NCBI GenBank assembly: GCA_015657675.1
Contig: JACDQI010000059.1
Span: forward strand, 1 to 35,810
Reading direction: 5' to 3'
Length of the DNA: 35,810 bases
Origin: Devosia sp.
Lineage (GTDB): Bacteria; Pseudomonadota; Alphaproteobacteria; Rhizobiales; Devosiaceae
How positions within the stretch are numbered: the first letter of the stretch is position 1; the number at the start of each line of letters is the position of its first letter. The notes under the pieces are model-generated. The model worked only from the letters and a program-made list of their open reading frames with translations, ran no database searches and was not told the DNA's origin. Of this stretch, positions 18,470 through 27,302 are shown one piece after another. The translations under genes were made by a program, and so were the position numbers.

Positions 18470-20103
18470 TCACGCCTCTTCGAGCGTGAAGATCCAGCTG
18501 ACCTCATTGGCCTCGGCGGCCAGCACGTCCAGCACGATCTGCTTGGTGCGGTGGAAGCCGAAATAGGCCGATTGCCGGACGCTGTCCTCAATGCGCATGT
18601 CGGCGCCTTCCCAGAGGAAGGTCCAGATTGAGCCAGAGGCGAGTTTGAGGCGCAGCAGGTCATCGCTCTGCTGCACTTCGGTCTGGTGCGCCAGGTGAAA
18701 GCGGATAGCGCAGGCGCCCGAGACGCGGCGGGAATGCACGAAGCGGTCCTGCCCGACCAGCGTCTTGCCCTCGGCCATCAGCGTCAGGTTGCGCTCCAGC
18801 ACCACGCCGAACCGGTCTTCATAGCCATGCGTGCGCATCACCAGCGACTGGTCGGCCTCGAAGGTTTCGAGCTCGGGGTCACGCCCCACCTGCAACAGGC
18901 GGCCGTTGAGTGATCCGGTCGTGCCAATGGCGGCCGCCGAGAGCGCGTTGATGGTCGGGGCCGAATGCGCAATGCCCTGCCGGAAGAGGGTCGTGTCACC
19001 CTCCAGCCCCGCCGGGCCGGTCCGCAATTGCAGACCACCAGGTCGCGGCCGTGGCTGAACTCGAAGCTGAGCGCCCCGGCATGGGCATGCAGGGCAAACT
19101 CGGGCGCCGGCACGAGGCCGGAATCGGCCACCACGATCGAGCGGCCCGAAATCAGTCGGCCATAGCCGCCGGTCATGCCGGTGGAGCGGGCCCGCGCCGG
19201 GCTCTGCGCCTGCACCGCGACCACGAGATCATGCGGCATCTGTCCCGTGCCGTTGAAATAGCCGGGCTCGCCGGTGCCGAGCGAAATCGCATCGAGCGCC
19301 CGGTGCATGGTTTCCAGCAGCTCGGTGAACTCGTTGGCATATTGCTCGTGGTTGCGCCGCAGCGCCTGCTTGATGGTGGTCAGTTCCACCAGGATCTGCA
19401 GCTGCTGCCGGGCATTGCGCGAGCGGTGCAGCCCATCCTCGTCGATCTGCATGTCGAGCAGCCGGTGCACGCGCCGCACCCGCGGATAGACGTCGTTCTC
19501 GGCCCGCTCATTGCAGAGCGCCACGCCCACCAGCGCAATTGCCGCCAGCAGCGCATCGGCCGGGTCGGTGGCCAGCACACCGCGCAGTTTGAGCGACTGG
19601 ATCTGCGTCGAGAGCGAACGCGAGATCGTGGCCTGTTGTTCCAGCGTGCCGCCTTCAACCAGAATGTTGAAGTGCCGCAGCCAGTTGAGGACGCGCCGCG
19701 CGGTGATCGACGGGGCCCAGGTGACGCGGTTGAAATTGCCTTCGCGGGCGATCCAGTCGAGCGTCAGCGTACGCGCAAACCGCCGCTCTTCGTCGCTGCG
19801 CGCGTCGCGGAAATGCCGGAGCCAGGCAAACGTGTGGAGGTCCTCGAACCAGTCCTCGTTATCGACTTCGACCGAGAACGGCGAAACGCCATGCGTATCC
19901 ACCAGCTTGGACGAGAGGAGGTACCGGCCCTGCATCATCTCCAGCACGGTTTCGCGGTCCGATGGGCGGAACTCGCCCAGCGCCCCGATCAGTTCCTCGT
20001 TCGACGGTCCCGTCCAGGTCCATCGAATCAGCGGATTGGTGACGGCGAAGTCGGCGAGCGACAGCAACGTCCGGCGCGCGATGAATCGCATCGAAATTGC
20101 CAA
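18470..20103 (-). pseudogene. Heparinase II/III family protein (one frameshift)
   Basis: The N-terminal part reads from 20103 (MAISMRFIARRTLLSLADF) and has the helical toroid style of this family, with AWLRHFRDARSDEERRFAR. The catalytic-sheet region begins near HAHAGALSFEFSHGRDLVVCNCG. There the frame breaks: one missing base in a GGG run at about 19013-19017 is needed to continue into PAGLEGDTTLFRQGIAHSAPT and on to the stop at 18470. Restored length is 544 residues, normal for the family. These proteins are related to polysaccharide lyases, but in this lineage the substrate is not established. It lies downstream of rsmB on the same strand. An ATG at 20089-20091 (MRFIARR) is an alternative start. 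Confidence 0.87.
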
Positions 20104-20176
20104 CTGAGTCGTCCTCGCCCTCGATACCCCGGCCCGGGTGTAATCCGGCCGCAGCTCGTTACCAACTCTTAACTAT

Positions 20177-21478
20177 TCAACGGCGGCGGAACCGCGCAAT
20201 GAAGAACCCATCGAGGGTACCGGCGTTTCCCCCGGAATCGCCAAGCGAAATTCCTGGATGCGTCCGCACCCAGCCTTCCGCCGTCACCGCCATGCCCAGG
20301 CCCGGTAGTTCTTCCGGGGCGACGGGGACGGGCTCGAATTCTGTCCGCTCGGCGATCCAGCGCGCCTGTGCTTCGCCTTCTTCCGGCTCCAGCGAACAGA
20401 CGCAATAGACCAGCGTACCGCCCGGCGCTACCAGGCTTGCCGCATGGGTGATGAACTGCCGCTGCAGAGCCACGCGCCCGGCAATGTCCTTCGGGCTCCG
20501 ATGCCAGATCACTTCCGGATGCCGCCGGAACGTGCCAGTGGCCGAGCACGGCGCATCGAGCAGCACGCCATCGAACGCCTGCCGCGGCACATAGGTGGTG
20601 CCATCGGCCTGCACCACGTCGGCCACATAGTTGAGCCGCCGGAAATTCTCGCGCAGCCGGTCCAGCCGACCGGCATCGCTATCGAGCGCCGTCACCGTAT
20701 AGCCGGCCTTCACCAGCTGTGCCGACTTGCCGCCCGGCGCCGCGCAGAGATCGAGCACCCGAGCACCGGCAGCGAGCTTGAAGAGCCGCGCCGGGATTGC
20801 CGCCGCCGCGTCCTGCACCCACCAGCGCCCGTCGGCATAGCCCGGCAATTCGCTCACCGGCGCGTCGCGCGTCTCAACCCGCACCGTGTCGGCCGAAATC
20901 ACCCGGCCGCCGAGCAACTCCACCAACACCGGATTATCGTGCTTGAGCGTCACATCGAGCGGCGCCCCCTCGAGCAGCGCCTCGGCAAAGGCCGGTACTA
21001 TGTCGCCATAGAGTTTAGCCCACTTCTCAGCCAGCCATAACGGGAACAGCGCATCCGGCGACGTCTCGCGCAGCGTCGCAGCGTCGCCCTGCGCCCGCCG
21101 CAGCACGGCGTTCATCAACGGCGCAAGATGCTGGCATTTCGGGTCGCGCTTGCAGGCTTCGACGGCGAGGAACAGCGCGCTGTGGTCACCCATTTCGGGC
21201 AGGAACAGCAACTGCGCCAGGCTGATGCGGAGGATCGCCTCGAAGCTGCCAGCCTTCTTTGGCATCCCCTTTTCGAGCAGCTGCGCCATGATTGCCGTCA
21301 GTTGGCCGTGGCGACGCAGTGCCGTGGTCACCAGCCGGTTGGCCAGTGCCCGATCCCGGCTGTCGGCGATCTCGGAAATGCCGAGCGGCACCAGGTTATC
21401 GCCACCCAGCACCGCCCGCAGCCGCGTTGCCGCCGCCACCCGGAGCGCAAGCCCCGGCAAAGACTTCGTTTTTGCCAA
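20177..21478 (-). CDS. rsmB: 16S rRNA (cytosine-967-C5)-methyltransferase RsmB
   Basis: RsmB methylates C967 of 16S rRNA using S-adenosylmethionine. The 433-residue protein has an N-terminal NusB-like helical domain ([21 protein letters not shown]). The Rossmann methyltransferase domain follows: [15 protein letters not shown] is the cofactor motif, [18 protein letters not shown] holds one of the two cysteines, and [12 protein letters not shown] holds the other. It ends [14 protein letters not shown], as usual. The frame is intact. Its ATG lies 5 bases downstream of the corrected htpX stop and it is followed by the heparinase-family gene, an order known from related alphaproteobacteria, so the three probably share a transcript. 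Confidence 0.95.
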   Translation of the reverse strand: MAKTKSLPGLALRVAAATRLRAVLGGDNLVPLGISEIADSRDRALANRLVTTALRRHGQLTAIMAQLLEKGMPKKAGSFEAILRISLAQLLFLPEMGDHSALFLAVEACKRDPKCQHLAPLMNAVLRRAQGDAATLRETSPDALFPLWLAEKWAKLYGDIVPAFAEALLEGAPLDVTLKHDNPVLVELLGGRVISADTVRVETRDAPVSELPGYADGRWWVQDAAAAIPARLFKLAAGARVLDLCAAPGGKSAQLVKAGYTVTALDSDAGRLDRLRENFRRLNYVADVVQADGTTYVPRQAFDGVLLDAPCSATGTFRRHPEVIWHRSPKDIAGRVALQRQFITHAASLVAPGGTLVYCVCSLEPEEGEAQARWIAERTEFEPVPVAPEELPGLGMAVTAEGWVRTHPGISLGDSGGNAGTLDGFFIARFRRR

Positions 21479-21483
21479 ATTCC

Positions 21484-22463
21484 CTAGCCCCAGGGGCCTC
21501 GCTGTTGACTGCTGCCGCCTTGGCTACCGCCAATCGGCGGCACGCGCCACCCACTATTGCGCGGCGCAGCCGTCGAACTGGGGTTCGGCTCGGCGCGCGC
21601 CCGGTCCGGTCGGTCTGCATCTCACCCGCCAGCCGCTGCAACTGCGCGATCCGGTTCTCGACGGCCGGGTGAGTGGAAAAGAGGCTATCCATCCGCGCGC
21701 CCGACAGCGGGTTGAAGATATACATGTGCGCCATCGCCGGGTTGCGCTCGGCTGCGACGTTCACAGTGCGTTGTGCGCGCTGCGAAATCTTCGCCAGCGC
21801 CGAAGCCAGCGCCAGCGGATCGCGGGAGATTTCCGCGCCGTCCTTGTCGGCCTCGTATTCGCGCGTCCGGCTGATCGCCATCTGCACCAGGCCCGCCGCC
21901 AGCGGCGCCAGGAACACCATCAGCAGCGCACCGACGGCGCCCAGCGGATTGTCGCGATTGTTGCCACCGCCGAACAACAGGCCGAACTGCGCCAGCATCG
22001 AGATGGCGCCGGCAAACGTACCGGTCACCGTCATGGTCAGCGTGTCACGGCTGCGGATATGCGCCAGTTCATGCGCGATCACGCCGGCGACCTCGTTGGG
22101 CTGCAGCGTGTTGAGCAGGCCCGTCGACACCGCCACGGCCGCATGCTCCGGGTCACGGCCCGTGGCAAAGGCGTTCGGCTGGTCGGTATGGATCAGATAG
22201 ACTTTGGGCGTCGGAATGCCAGCATTACGCGAGAGCCGCTCGACCATGTCGTAGAGCTCGGGCGCCGAGCGCGGATCGACCTCGTGCGCGCCCTGCATGC
22301 CGAGCACCATCTTGTCCGAGTTCCAATAGGAAAACAGGTTCATGCCGGCCGCGACCACCAGCGCGATCAGCATGCCGCTGGTGCCGCCGAGGAAATAGCC
22401 AACAGCCATGAACAGCGCCGTCAGGACGGCAAACAGGACACCGGTACGCAAAAAGTTGAGCAT
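21484..22463 (-). pseudogene. htpX: HtpX membrane zinc metalloprotease (one frameshift near the C-terminus)
   Basis: HtpX degrades damaged inner-membrane proteins. Two membrane segments lie near residues 5-26 and 28-48. The active-site HELAH is at residues 131-135 and the third zinc ligand is Glu204 in REYEADKDG; two further hydrophobic stretches lie between. The frame as given runs on to 21396, inside rsmB, with an unlike tail. One missing base near 21593-21597 switches to a frame reading [19 protein letters not shown] and ending RGPWG at the stop 21484-21486, the usual glycine-rich tail. This gives 325 residues and a clean junction with rsmB. The active site is unaffected either way. It diverges from the DUF1674 gene. 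Confidence 0.9.
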
Positions 22464-22541
22464 CGCTTGTTACCCCGAACCTCGACTTGACGATTGAGTT
22501 CGCCATAAAATGGGCGCGCGCCCCGGCTACGCCAAGGGTAG

Positions 22542-22794
22542 ATGACCAAACTGTAATCCGCAAAAGGCCAGTTCCATTCCCGAGACCCCCGCCATCGAGA
22601 GCCCCGAGCAGCCAGAAGCGCCGCGCAAGCCGCTGAGCCCTGCTGCCCAGCGCGCATTGGATGAAGCCGCTGCTCGCCGCAAGCTCATCGATGAACGCGC
22701 CGCCGCAGCGCCGCCGGAAAAGGGTGGCCGTGGCGGCCTCGAGCCCAATCGCTATGGCGATTGGGAGATCAAGGGTCTGACAGCCGACTTCTGA
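22542..22794 (+). pseudogene. DUF1674 / SDHAF4-type succinate dehydrogenase assembly factor (start region probably frameshifted)
   Basis: The open frame from about 22546 to the TGA at 22792-22794 ends GGRGGLEPNRYGDWEIKGLTADF, an unmistakable DUF1674 signature (GG..GPEPTRYGDWE.KG...DF). The upstream part, LSPAAQRALDEAAARRK, also fits. SDHAF4-like proteins help flavinated SdhA mature before complex II assembly. The frame has no usual start codon. An ATG at 22542 (MTKL, then TAA) lies one base out of phase, and removing one base around 22553-22557 would join it to this frame, giving about 83 residues. It is too short and startless for automatic calling. It diverges from htpX and converges on the EVE gene. 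Confidence 0.82.
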
Positions 22795-22801
22795 GGCGAG
22801 C

Positions 22802-23227
22802 CTAGAGCCCGCCCATCTTGCAGAGCAGCTTCCACTCTGCGGGCGTCACCGGCCCGACCGACAGGCGTGAGAGCTTCACAAGCGCCATATTGGCGAGCTC
22901 GGGTGTCTGCTTGATGGTTTCGAGCGTCACCGGCTTGGGCAGCTTGCGCACCGGAGACACATCGACGCACTCCCAGACCACTTCGCCCTTGGCGTTGAGA
23001 TCGGCCGTCGAATCCGGATGCGCCAGCGCCACGACCTTGACGATGCCGACGATCTCCTTGCCGATATTGGAGTGGTAAAAGAAAGCCTCGTCGCCGAGCT
23101 TCATCGCCTTCATGTTGTTGCGCGCCGTGTAGTTGCGCACCCCATGCCACTCCTCCGGCACCCCCTTGGCGACCACGTCGTCAAAGGAGAGCACGTTAGG
23201 CTCCGATTTCATCAGCCAGTACGCCAT
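22802..23227 (-). CDS. EVE domain-containing protein
   Basis: This 141-residue protein is a complete EVE domain: MAYWLMKSEPNVLSFDDVV, WHGVRNYTARNNMKAMKLGDEAFFYHSN, IVGIVKV and PVTLETIKQTPELANMALVKLSRLSVGPVTPAEW. The domain is a PUA-like fold related to YTH and is thought to bind modified bases in RNA or DNA. It is a single-domain, thymocyte-nuclear-protein-1-like member, whose role in bacteria is not settled. It is the last gene of the tsaD-gpsA-YciI-EVE operon, nine bases after the YciI gene. The frame is intact. Confidence 0.92.
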   Translation of the reverse strand: MAYWLMKSEPNVLSFDDVVAKGVPEEWHGVRNYTARNNMKAMKLGDEAFFYHSNIGKEIVGIVKVVALAHPDSTADLNAKGEVVWECVDVSPVRKLPKPVTLETIKQTPELANMALVKLSRLSVGPVTPAEWKLLCKMGGL

Positions 23228-23236
23228 GCCAGCCGC

Positions 23237-23524
23237 CTACTTCTTGGTGTTGTTGACGCCAATGCGGAACGGGCGAATGTCCATCGCGCCGAACACGCCC
23301 TGCACCACGAACGGATCGCGCCCGAACGTCGCCTCGGCCTCAGCCTGGTCTGCTGCCTCGATCACCATGAAACTGCCGTTCATGTTGCCCTCGGCATCGA
23401 GAAACGGGCCAGCCAGCACCAGCTTGTCGCCCAGCGAGTCCAGATGCGCCAGATGTTCCGGCCGCACGGCCATGCGGTGGGCGAGGCCATTGGGCTTGTC
23501 ATAGGCCACGATGGAAAAAAGCAC
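23237..23524 (-). CDS. YciI family protein
   Basis: This 95-residue protein has the ferredoxin-like YciI/DGPF fold: MLFSIVAYDKPNGLAHRMAVRPEHLAHLDSLGDKLVLAGPFLD and then DPFVVQGVFGAMDIRPFRIGV. The His-Asp pair known from this family is suggested by the HLAHL region and the DPF turn. The reaction is unknown in most members. It starts two bases after the gpsA stop and is followed at nine bases by the EVE gene, so it is surely co-transcribed. Confidence 0.9.
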   Translation of the reverse strand: MLFSIVAYDKPNGLAHRMAVRPEHLAHLDSLGDKLVLAGPFLDAEGNMNGSFMVIEAADQAEAEATFGRDPFVVQGVFGAMDIRPFRIGVNNTKK

Positions 23525-23526
23525 GT

Positions 23527-24492
23527 CTAGTCCTCCCGTTTGAGCGGGCGCGACATCAGCCCCGCCACGATCGTCGCAATCGACACATTGCCCGTAAGCA
23601 GCAGGTTTACCGCAGCCACGAGCGGCGCGTCGATAGACAGTTTGGCGGCCAGCAGCTGCGCCACCGGCGCCGTCGCGACGCCCTCGGCCAGCGCCCCATC
23701 GGGCGCCTGGCCGGCGCCCAGCGCCATGCCGTAGCGGTAATTGCGCGATTCCCGCGAGGTACAGGAAAGCGTCAGGTCGCCGAGCCCCGCGAGCCCCGTC
23801 AGCGTCGTCGGCGATCCGCCGAGCGCCGCCACATAGCGCGACAGTTCCGCAAACCCGCGCGCCAGAAGCGCCGAGCGGGCCGAAGCGCCGAGCCCGGCGC
23901 CCTCGACGGCGCCACAGGCCAGCGCATAGACATTCTTCAGCGCCCCGGCGATCTCCACCCCGAGCCGGTCATCGGCCGCATAGGGCCGGAAACTGGGACC
24001 CGCCAGCGCCGCCGCCACCGCCAGCGTCTCGTCCGGATCATCGCCCGCCAGCGTCACCGCCGTCGGCCGCCCCGCTGCCACGTCGCCCGCAAAACTAGGC
24101 CCCGAGAGCACGAACGGCACGGCATCGGGCACCATCTCGGCCAAAATCTCGCTCTGCCGCTTGAGGCTCCCGGCCTCGAGCCCCTTGGCCGACAGCACCA
24201 CCCGCCGTCCGGCAAGTCTTCCGCTGAACCGCCCCAGCGCCGCCCGGCTCTGCTGCGCCGGCACCGCAAGAATAATGAGATCCGCCGCCGGCAGCTCAGC
24301 CGCGCCGCGAATGGCCGGCGACAGCTCCAGCTCGCCCAGATGCGCACTGTTACGGTGCCGCTGGTTGATATCCTCGATCACGGCCGCATCGCGTCCGACC
24401 AGCGTCACCGACCGCCCGGCCAGCGCTGCCGCCTGCGCCAACGCAGACCCCCAGGCACCGGCGCCGATCACCGCGACTGTCTCAATGCCCAT
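23527..24492 (-). CDS. gpsA: NAD(P)H-dependent glycerol-3-phosphate dehydrogenase
   Basis: GpsA reduces dihydroxyacetone phosphate to sn-glycerol 3-phosphate, the precursor of phospholipids. The 321-residue protein starts with the nucleotide-binding motif [12 protein letters not shown] (Gly10, Gly12, Gly15). VVLSAKGLE (about 98-106), SGPSFA (130-135) and the catalytic Lys186 in [14 protein letters not shown] follow, then [17 protein letters not shown]. The ATG at 24490-24492 overlaps the tsaD stop by 11 bases, showing translational coupling. A longer upstream frame is only a shadow of tsaD. The frame is intact. Confidence 0.96.
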   Translation of the reverse strand: MGIETVAVIGAGAWGSALAQAAALAGRSVTLVGRDAAVIEDINQRHRNSAHLGELELSPAIRGAAELPAADLIILAVPAQQSRAALGRFSGRLAGRRVVLSAKGLEAGSLKRQSEILAEMVPDAVPFVLSGPSFAGDVAAGRPTAVTLAGDDPDETLAVAAALAGPSFRPYAADDRLGVEIAGALKNVYALACGAVEGAGLGASARSALLARGFAELSRYVAALGGSPTTLTGLAGLGDLTLSCTSRESRNYRYGMALGAGQAPDGALAEGVATAPVAQLLAAKLSIDAPLVAAVNLLLTGNVSIATIVAGLMSRPLKRED

Positions 24493-25525
24493 GGGTAAGC
24501 CCCATATCCGCCGAGTCCAGTGGCCAGCGCGGCTTGGCGGCGAACGCCATGCCATCGACCGACCCGAGTGCCAGCCGCTCGGCCCCAGCCCAGGCAACCA
24601 TCGCGCCATTGTCGGTGCAAAGCGCCATCGGCGGGATCACCAACCGCGCGCCGGCCACATCGGCCTCCTGCTGCAACGCCCTGCCGATCGCCTTGTTGGC
24701 AGCCACACCTCCGGCGACCACCAGCGTCGCGCCGTCACCGAACCGCTCCAGCGCCTGCCCTGCCCGCACTCGCACGATTTCGGCCACCGCCGCCTGAAAG
24801 CCGGCGCAGATATCGGCGACGTCCGTATCCGACAGCGGCGCGATCTCTTCGGCCGCAAGCCGCACTGCGGTCTTCAGCCCCGAGAACGAGAAATCCAGCG
24901 TCTTTTCCTTGAGCAGCGGCCGCGGGAACCGGAACCGCTTCGGGTCGCCCAGCAACGCCTGCTTCTCAACATGCGGACCGCCCGGCGACCCCAGATCGAG
25001 CAGCTTCGCTACCTTGTCGAAGGCTTCGCCCAGCGCGTCGTCGATCGTCGACCCCCAGCGCTCATAGTCGCCAACCCCGCGCACCAGCACAAACTGGCTA
25101 TGCCCGCCCGAGACCAAAAGCATCAGATAGGGGAAGGGCACCCCATCGGTGAGCCGCGCCGTCAGCGCATGCGCTTCAAGGTGATTGACCGCAATCAGCG
25201 GCTTGCCCAGCGAAGCGGCCAGCGCCTTGCCGGTGGTCAAGCCCACCAGCACGCCGCCGATCAGCCCCGGCCCCGCCGTCGCCGCGATGGCGTCGACCTC
25301 GTCCAGCCGCATCCCGGCCTCCGCCGCGGCCCGCGCAATAATGCCGTCGAGATGCGTCACATGGCTGCGCGCTGCAAGTTCCGGCACCACGCCGCCAAAG
25401 GCTGCGTGCTCCTCAAACTGGCTCCGCACGATGTTGGAGAGGATGTGGGCGCGGCCGGCTGCATCGCGCTCGACAATGGCGGCGGCTGTTTCGTCGCAGC
25501 TCGTCTCGATGCCTAGAATCTTCAT
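24482..25525 (-). CDS. tsaD: tRNA N6-threonylcarbamoyladenosine synthase subunit TsaD
   Basis: TsaD, with TsaB and TsaE, transfers threonylcarbamoyl to A37 of tRNAs that read ANN codons. The 347-residue protein begins [18 protein letters not shown]. The metal-binding histidines are His115 and His119 in NHLEAHAL, and the ASKHA nucleotide-binding features include [31 protein letters not shown] and [15 protein letters not shown]. It heads the operon tsaD-gpsA-YciI-EVE and is divergent from hemC by 76 bases. This arrangement is common in related alphaproteobacteria. The frame is intact. Confidence 0.97.
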   Translation of the reverse strand: MKILGIETSCDETAAAIVERDAAGRAHILSNIVRSQFEEHAAFGGVVPELAARSHVTHLDGIIARAAAEAGMRLDEVDAIAATAGPGLIGGVLVGLTTGKALAASLGKPLIAVNHLEAHALTARLTDGVPFPYLMLLVSGGHSQFVLVRGVGDYERWGSTIDDALGEAFDKVAKLLDLGSPGGPHVEKQALLGDPKRFRFPRPLLKEKTLDFSFSGLKTAVRLAAEEIAPLSDTDVADICAGFQAAVAEIVRVRAGQALERFGDGATLVVAGGVAANKAIGRALQQEADVAGARLVIPPMALCTDNGAMVAWAGAERLALGSVDGMAFAAKPRWPLDSADMGLTHGH

Positions 25526-25601
25526 GCGCCTTGCCCGGTGGTTGATCGTGGTCTAAGCCGTCCCGTCGCCCGCGTCTTGAGCTATAGAGGACGAGACGAG
25601 A

Positions 25602-26540
25602 TTGCAATCAGCCGCCCCCTTCCTCCGTATCGGCACCCGCGGGTCGCCGCTTGCTTTGGCCCAGGCCAACCTGGTCGCGCGCCTCCTGGCAGAGCGCCAT
25701 GGCGTGCCGGTGGCCGACATCAAGATCCGTGTCATCACCACCACCGGCGACCGCATCACCGACCGACCGCTCAGCGAAGCCGGCGGCAAGGGTCTCTTTT
25801 CCAAGGAGATCGAAGCGGCGCTGCTCGCCGGTGAAGTCGACCTGGGCGTCCATTCCTCCAAGGACATGGCGACCGTTCTCCCAGAGGGGCTGGTTCTCTC
25901 CACCTTCCTGCAGCGCGAGGACGTCCGCGACGCCTTCGTCTCGCACAATTACGCCACCCTCGCCGACCTGCCCCCGGGCGCCAAGCTCGGCACCTCATCG
26001 ATCCGCCGTGCCGCCCAGATGCTCCGCGAGCGCCCCGATCTTGACGTCGTGCCCTTCCGCGGCAATGTCGACACAAGGCTCGGCAAGCTCGAACAGGGCA
26101 TCGCTGACGCCACGCTGCTCGCCGCCGCCGGCCTCAACCGGCTAGGCAAATCGAGCCATATCCGCAGCTACATCGACCCGCGCCGCTTCCCGCCAGCCCC
26201 GGCGCAGGGCGCCATCGGCCTCGAACACCGCATCGCCGATAGCCGCACCGCCGGCCTCGTCGCGCCGCTCGACCACGCCCCGACCTCGATTGCCATCGGT
26301 GCCGAGCGGGCGCTGCTCGCCGAACTCGACGGATCCTGTCGCACCCCGATCGGTGCATTTACCGAATTGACGGAAACTTCGTGCACGTTGCACGGCGAAA
26401 TCCTCTCCCCCGACGGGAAACAGGCCTTCAATCTGAGCCTTGCTGGAACAACCGGAGAGGCCCGGGCATTGGGGACCGAACTGGGCCGACAACTGGTCGG
26501 ACTCGCCGGACCGGAGTTCATGTCAAAGCTGCAGGGATGA
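25602..26540 (+). CDS. hemC: Hydroxymethylbilane synthase (porphobilinogen deaminase)
   Basis: HemC joins four porphobilinogen molecules into hydroxymethylbilane for heme synthesis. The 312-residue protein has IGTRGSPLALAQA near the N-terminus, the catalytic Asp88 in HSSKDM, arginines in GTSSIRRAAQM and FRGNVDTRL, and Cys246 in DGSCRTPIGAF, which holds the dipyrromethane cofactor. The start is a TTG at 25602, with AGAGGACGAG about 12 bases upstream; no ATG or GTG suits, and the TTG may lower translation. It begins the hemC-hemD-Mic60-hemY operon; the hemD GTG follows nine bases after its stop. Confidence 0.96.
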   Translation: MQSAAPFLRIGTRGSPLALAQANLVARLLAERHGVPVADIKIRVITTTGDRITDRPLSEAGGKGLFSKEIEAALLAGEVDLGVHSSKDMATVLPEGLVLSTFLQREDVRDAFVSHNYATLADLPPGAKLGTSSIRRAAQMLRERPDLDVVPFRGNVDTRLGKLEQGIADATLLAAAGLNRLGKSSHIRSYIDPRRFPPAPAQGAIGLEHRIADSRTAGLVAPLDHAPTSIAIGAERALLAELDGSCRTPIGAFTELTETSCTLHGEILSPDGKQAFNLSLAGTTGEARALGTELGRQLVGLAGPEFMSKLQG

Positions 26541-26549
26541 GCCAGTTTG

Positions 26550-27281
26550 GTGCGTATGCTCGTCACACGGCCGGAGCCTGAAGCCAGCGAAACCGCGGCG
26601 CGCCTGGCCGCGCTCGATATCGAAGCTGCCCTCTGCCCGCTGCTGACCTACCAGACTCTCCCCACCAGCCTGCCCGAACCGACCGGCTTTGCCGCGCTGG
26701 CGTTGACCAGTTCCAATGCCCTCAGGGCGCTCGACGAGCGCGGCGTGCTCGCCTCCTATGCAGGCCTGCCGGTCTACACCGTCGGCGACCGCACCGCCGC
26801 CCGGGCCCGCGACATGGGCTTTGCCACGGTCAAAAGTGCCAGCGGCAACTTTGCCGATCTGGTGGAACTGCTCGCCCATGAAAAGCTCGCCGGCCCGGTA
26901 TTCTATCCGGCTGGACGCGAGCAGTCCGGCGACCTCGCCAAATCCCTCTCCCCGTTCGGCGTCATGGTGATCACCGCCAATGTCTACGCCATGAACCCGG
27001 TGGCCGAGCTGCCCGCCCAGATCGTCGGCGAGCTCGAGGACGGCAGCGTCGACGCCATCCTCTTCTATTCGCGCCGCACCGCCGAAATCTTTACCGCTCT
27101 GAGCGAAAACCACCTGAGCCGCCTTTCCCGGCTCGAACTGGGCATGCTCTGCCTGTCTGAATCCATTGCCGAACCGCTGATCGATGCCCATTTTGTAAGG
27201 GTAGGACTGGCAGACTACCCAAGCGAAGAGGCTATGATGTCTCTGGCTTTATCGTTTTCGCGGGATCACACCGCATCATGA
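26550..27281 (+). CDS. hemD: Uroporphyrinogen-III synthase
   Basis: HemD closes hydroxymethylbilane with inversion of ring D. The 243-residue protein starts LVTRPEPEASETAARL, a normal beginning, with FAALALTSSNALRAL, YTVGDRTAARARDMGF, VFYPAGREQSGDLAKSL and AILFYSRRTAEIF following in family order. Sequence identity is low across HemD proteins, and its place straight after hemC supports the call. The start could be the TTG at 26547, the GTG at 26550 or the ATG at 26556; GTG gives MRMLVTRPEP, closest to family starts. It lies in the hem operon and precedes the Mic60 gene by 21 bases. Confidence 0.9.
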   Translation: MRMLVTRPEPEASETAARLAALDIEAALCPLLTYQTLPTSLPEPTGFAALALTSSNALRALDERGVLASYAGLPVYTVGDRTAARARDMGFATVKSASGNFADLVELLAHEKLAGPVFYPAGREQSGDLAKSLSPFGVMVITANVYAMNPVAELPAQIVGELEDGSVDAILFYSRRTAEIFTALSENHLSRLSRLELGMLCLSESIAEPLIDAHFVRVGLADYPSEEAMMSLALSFSRDHTAS

Positions 27282-27302
27282 GTCAATTCGAGGATACGCC
27301 GC

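Noticed and set aside
17038-20172. Long plus-strand open frames opposite the TMEM43 and heparinase-family genes (17038-18396 and 19051-20172)
   Set aside because: They lie antisense to recognised genes, are rich in arginine, histidine and glutamine as expected from reversed high-GC codons, and show no family motif.
21396-21483. Extension of htpX into rsmB
   Set aside because: The tail is unlike HtpX. The corrected frame ends RGPWG at 21484, just before rsmB.
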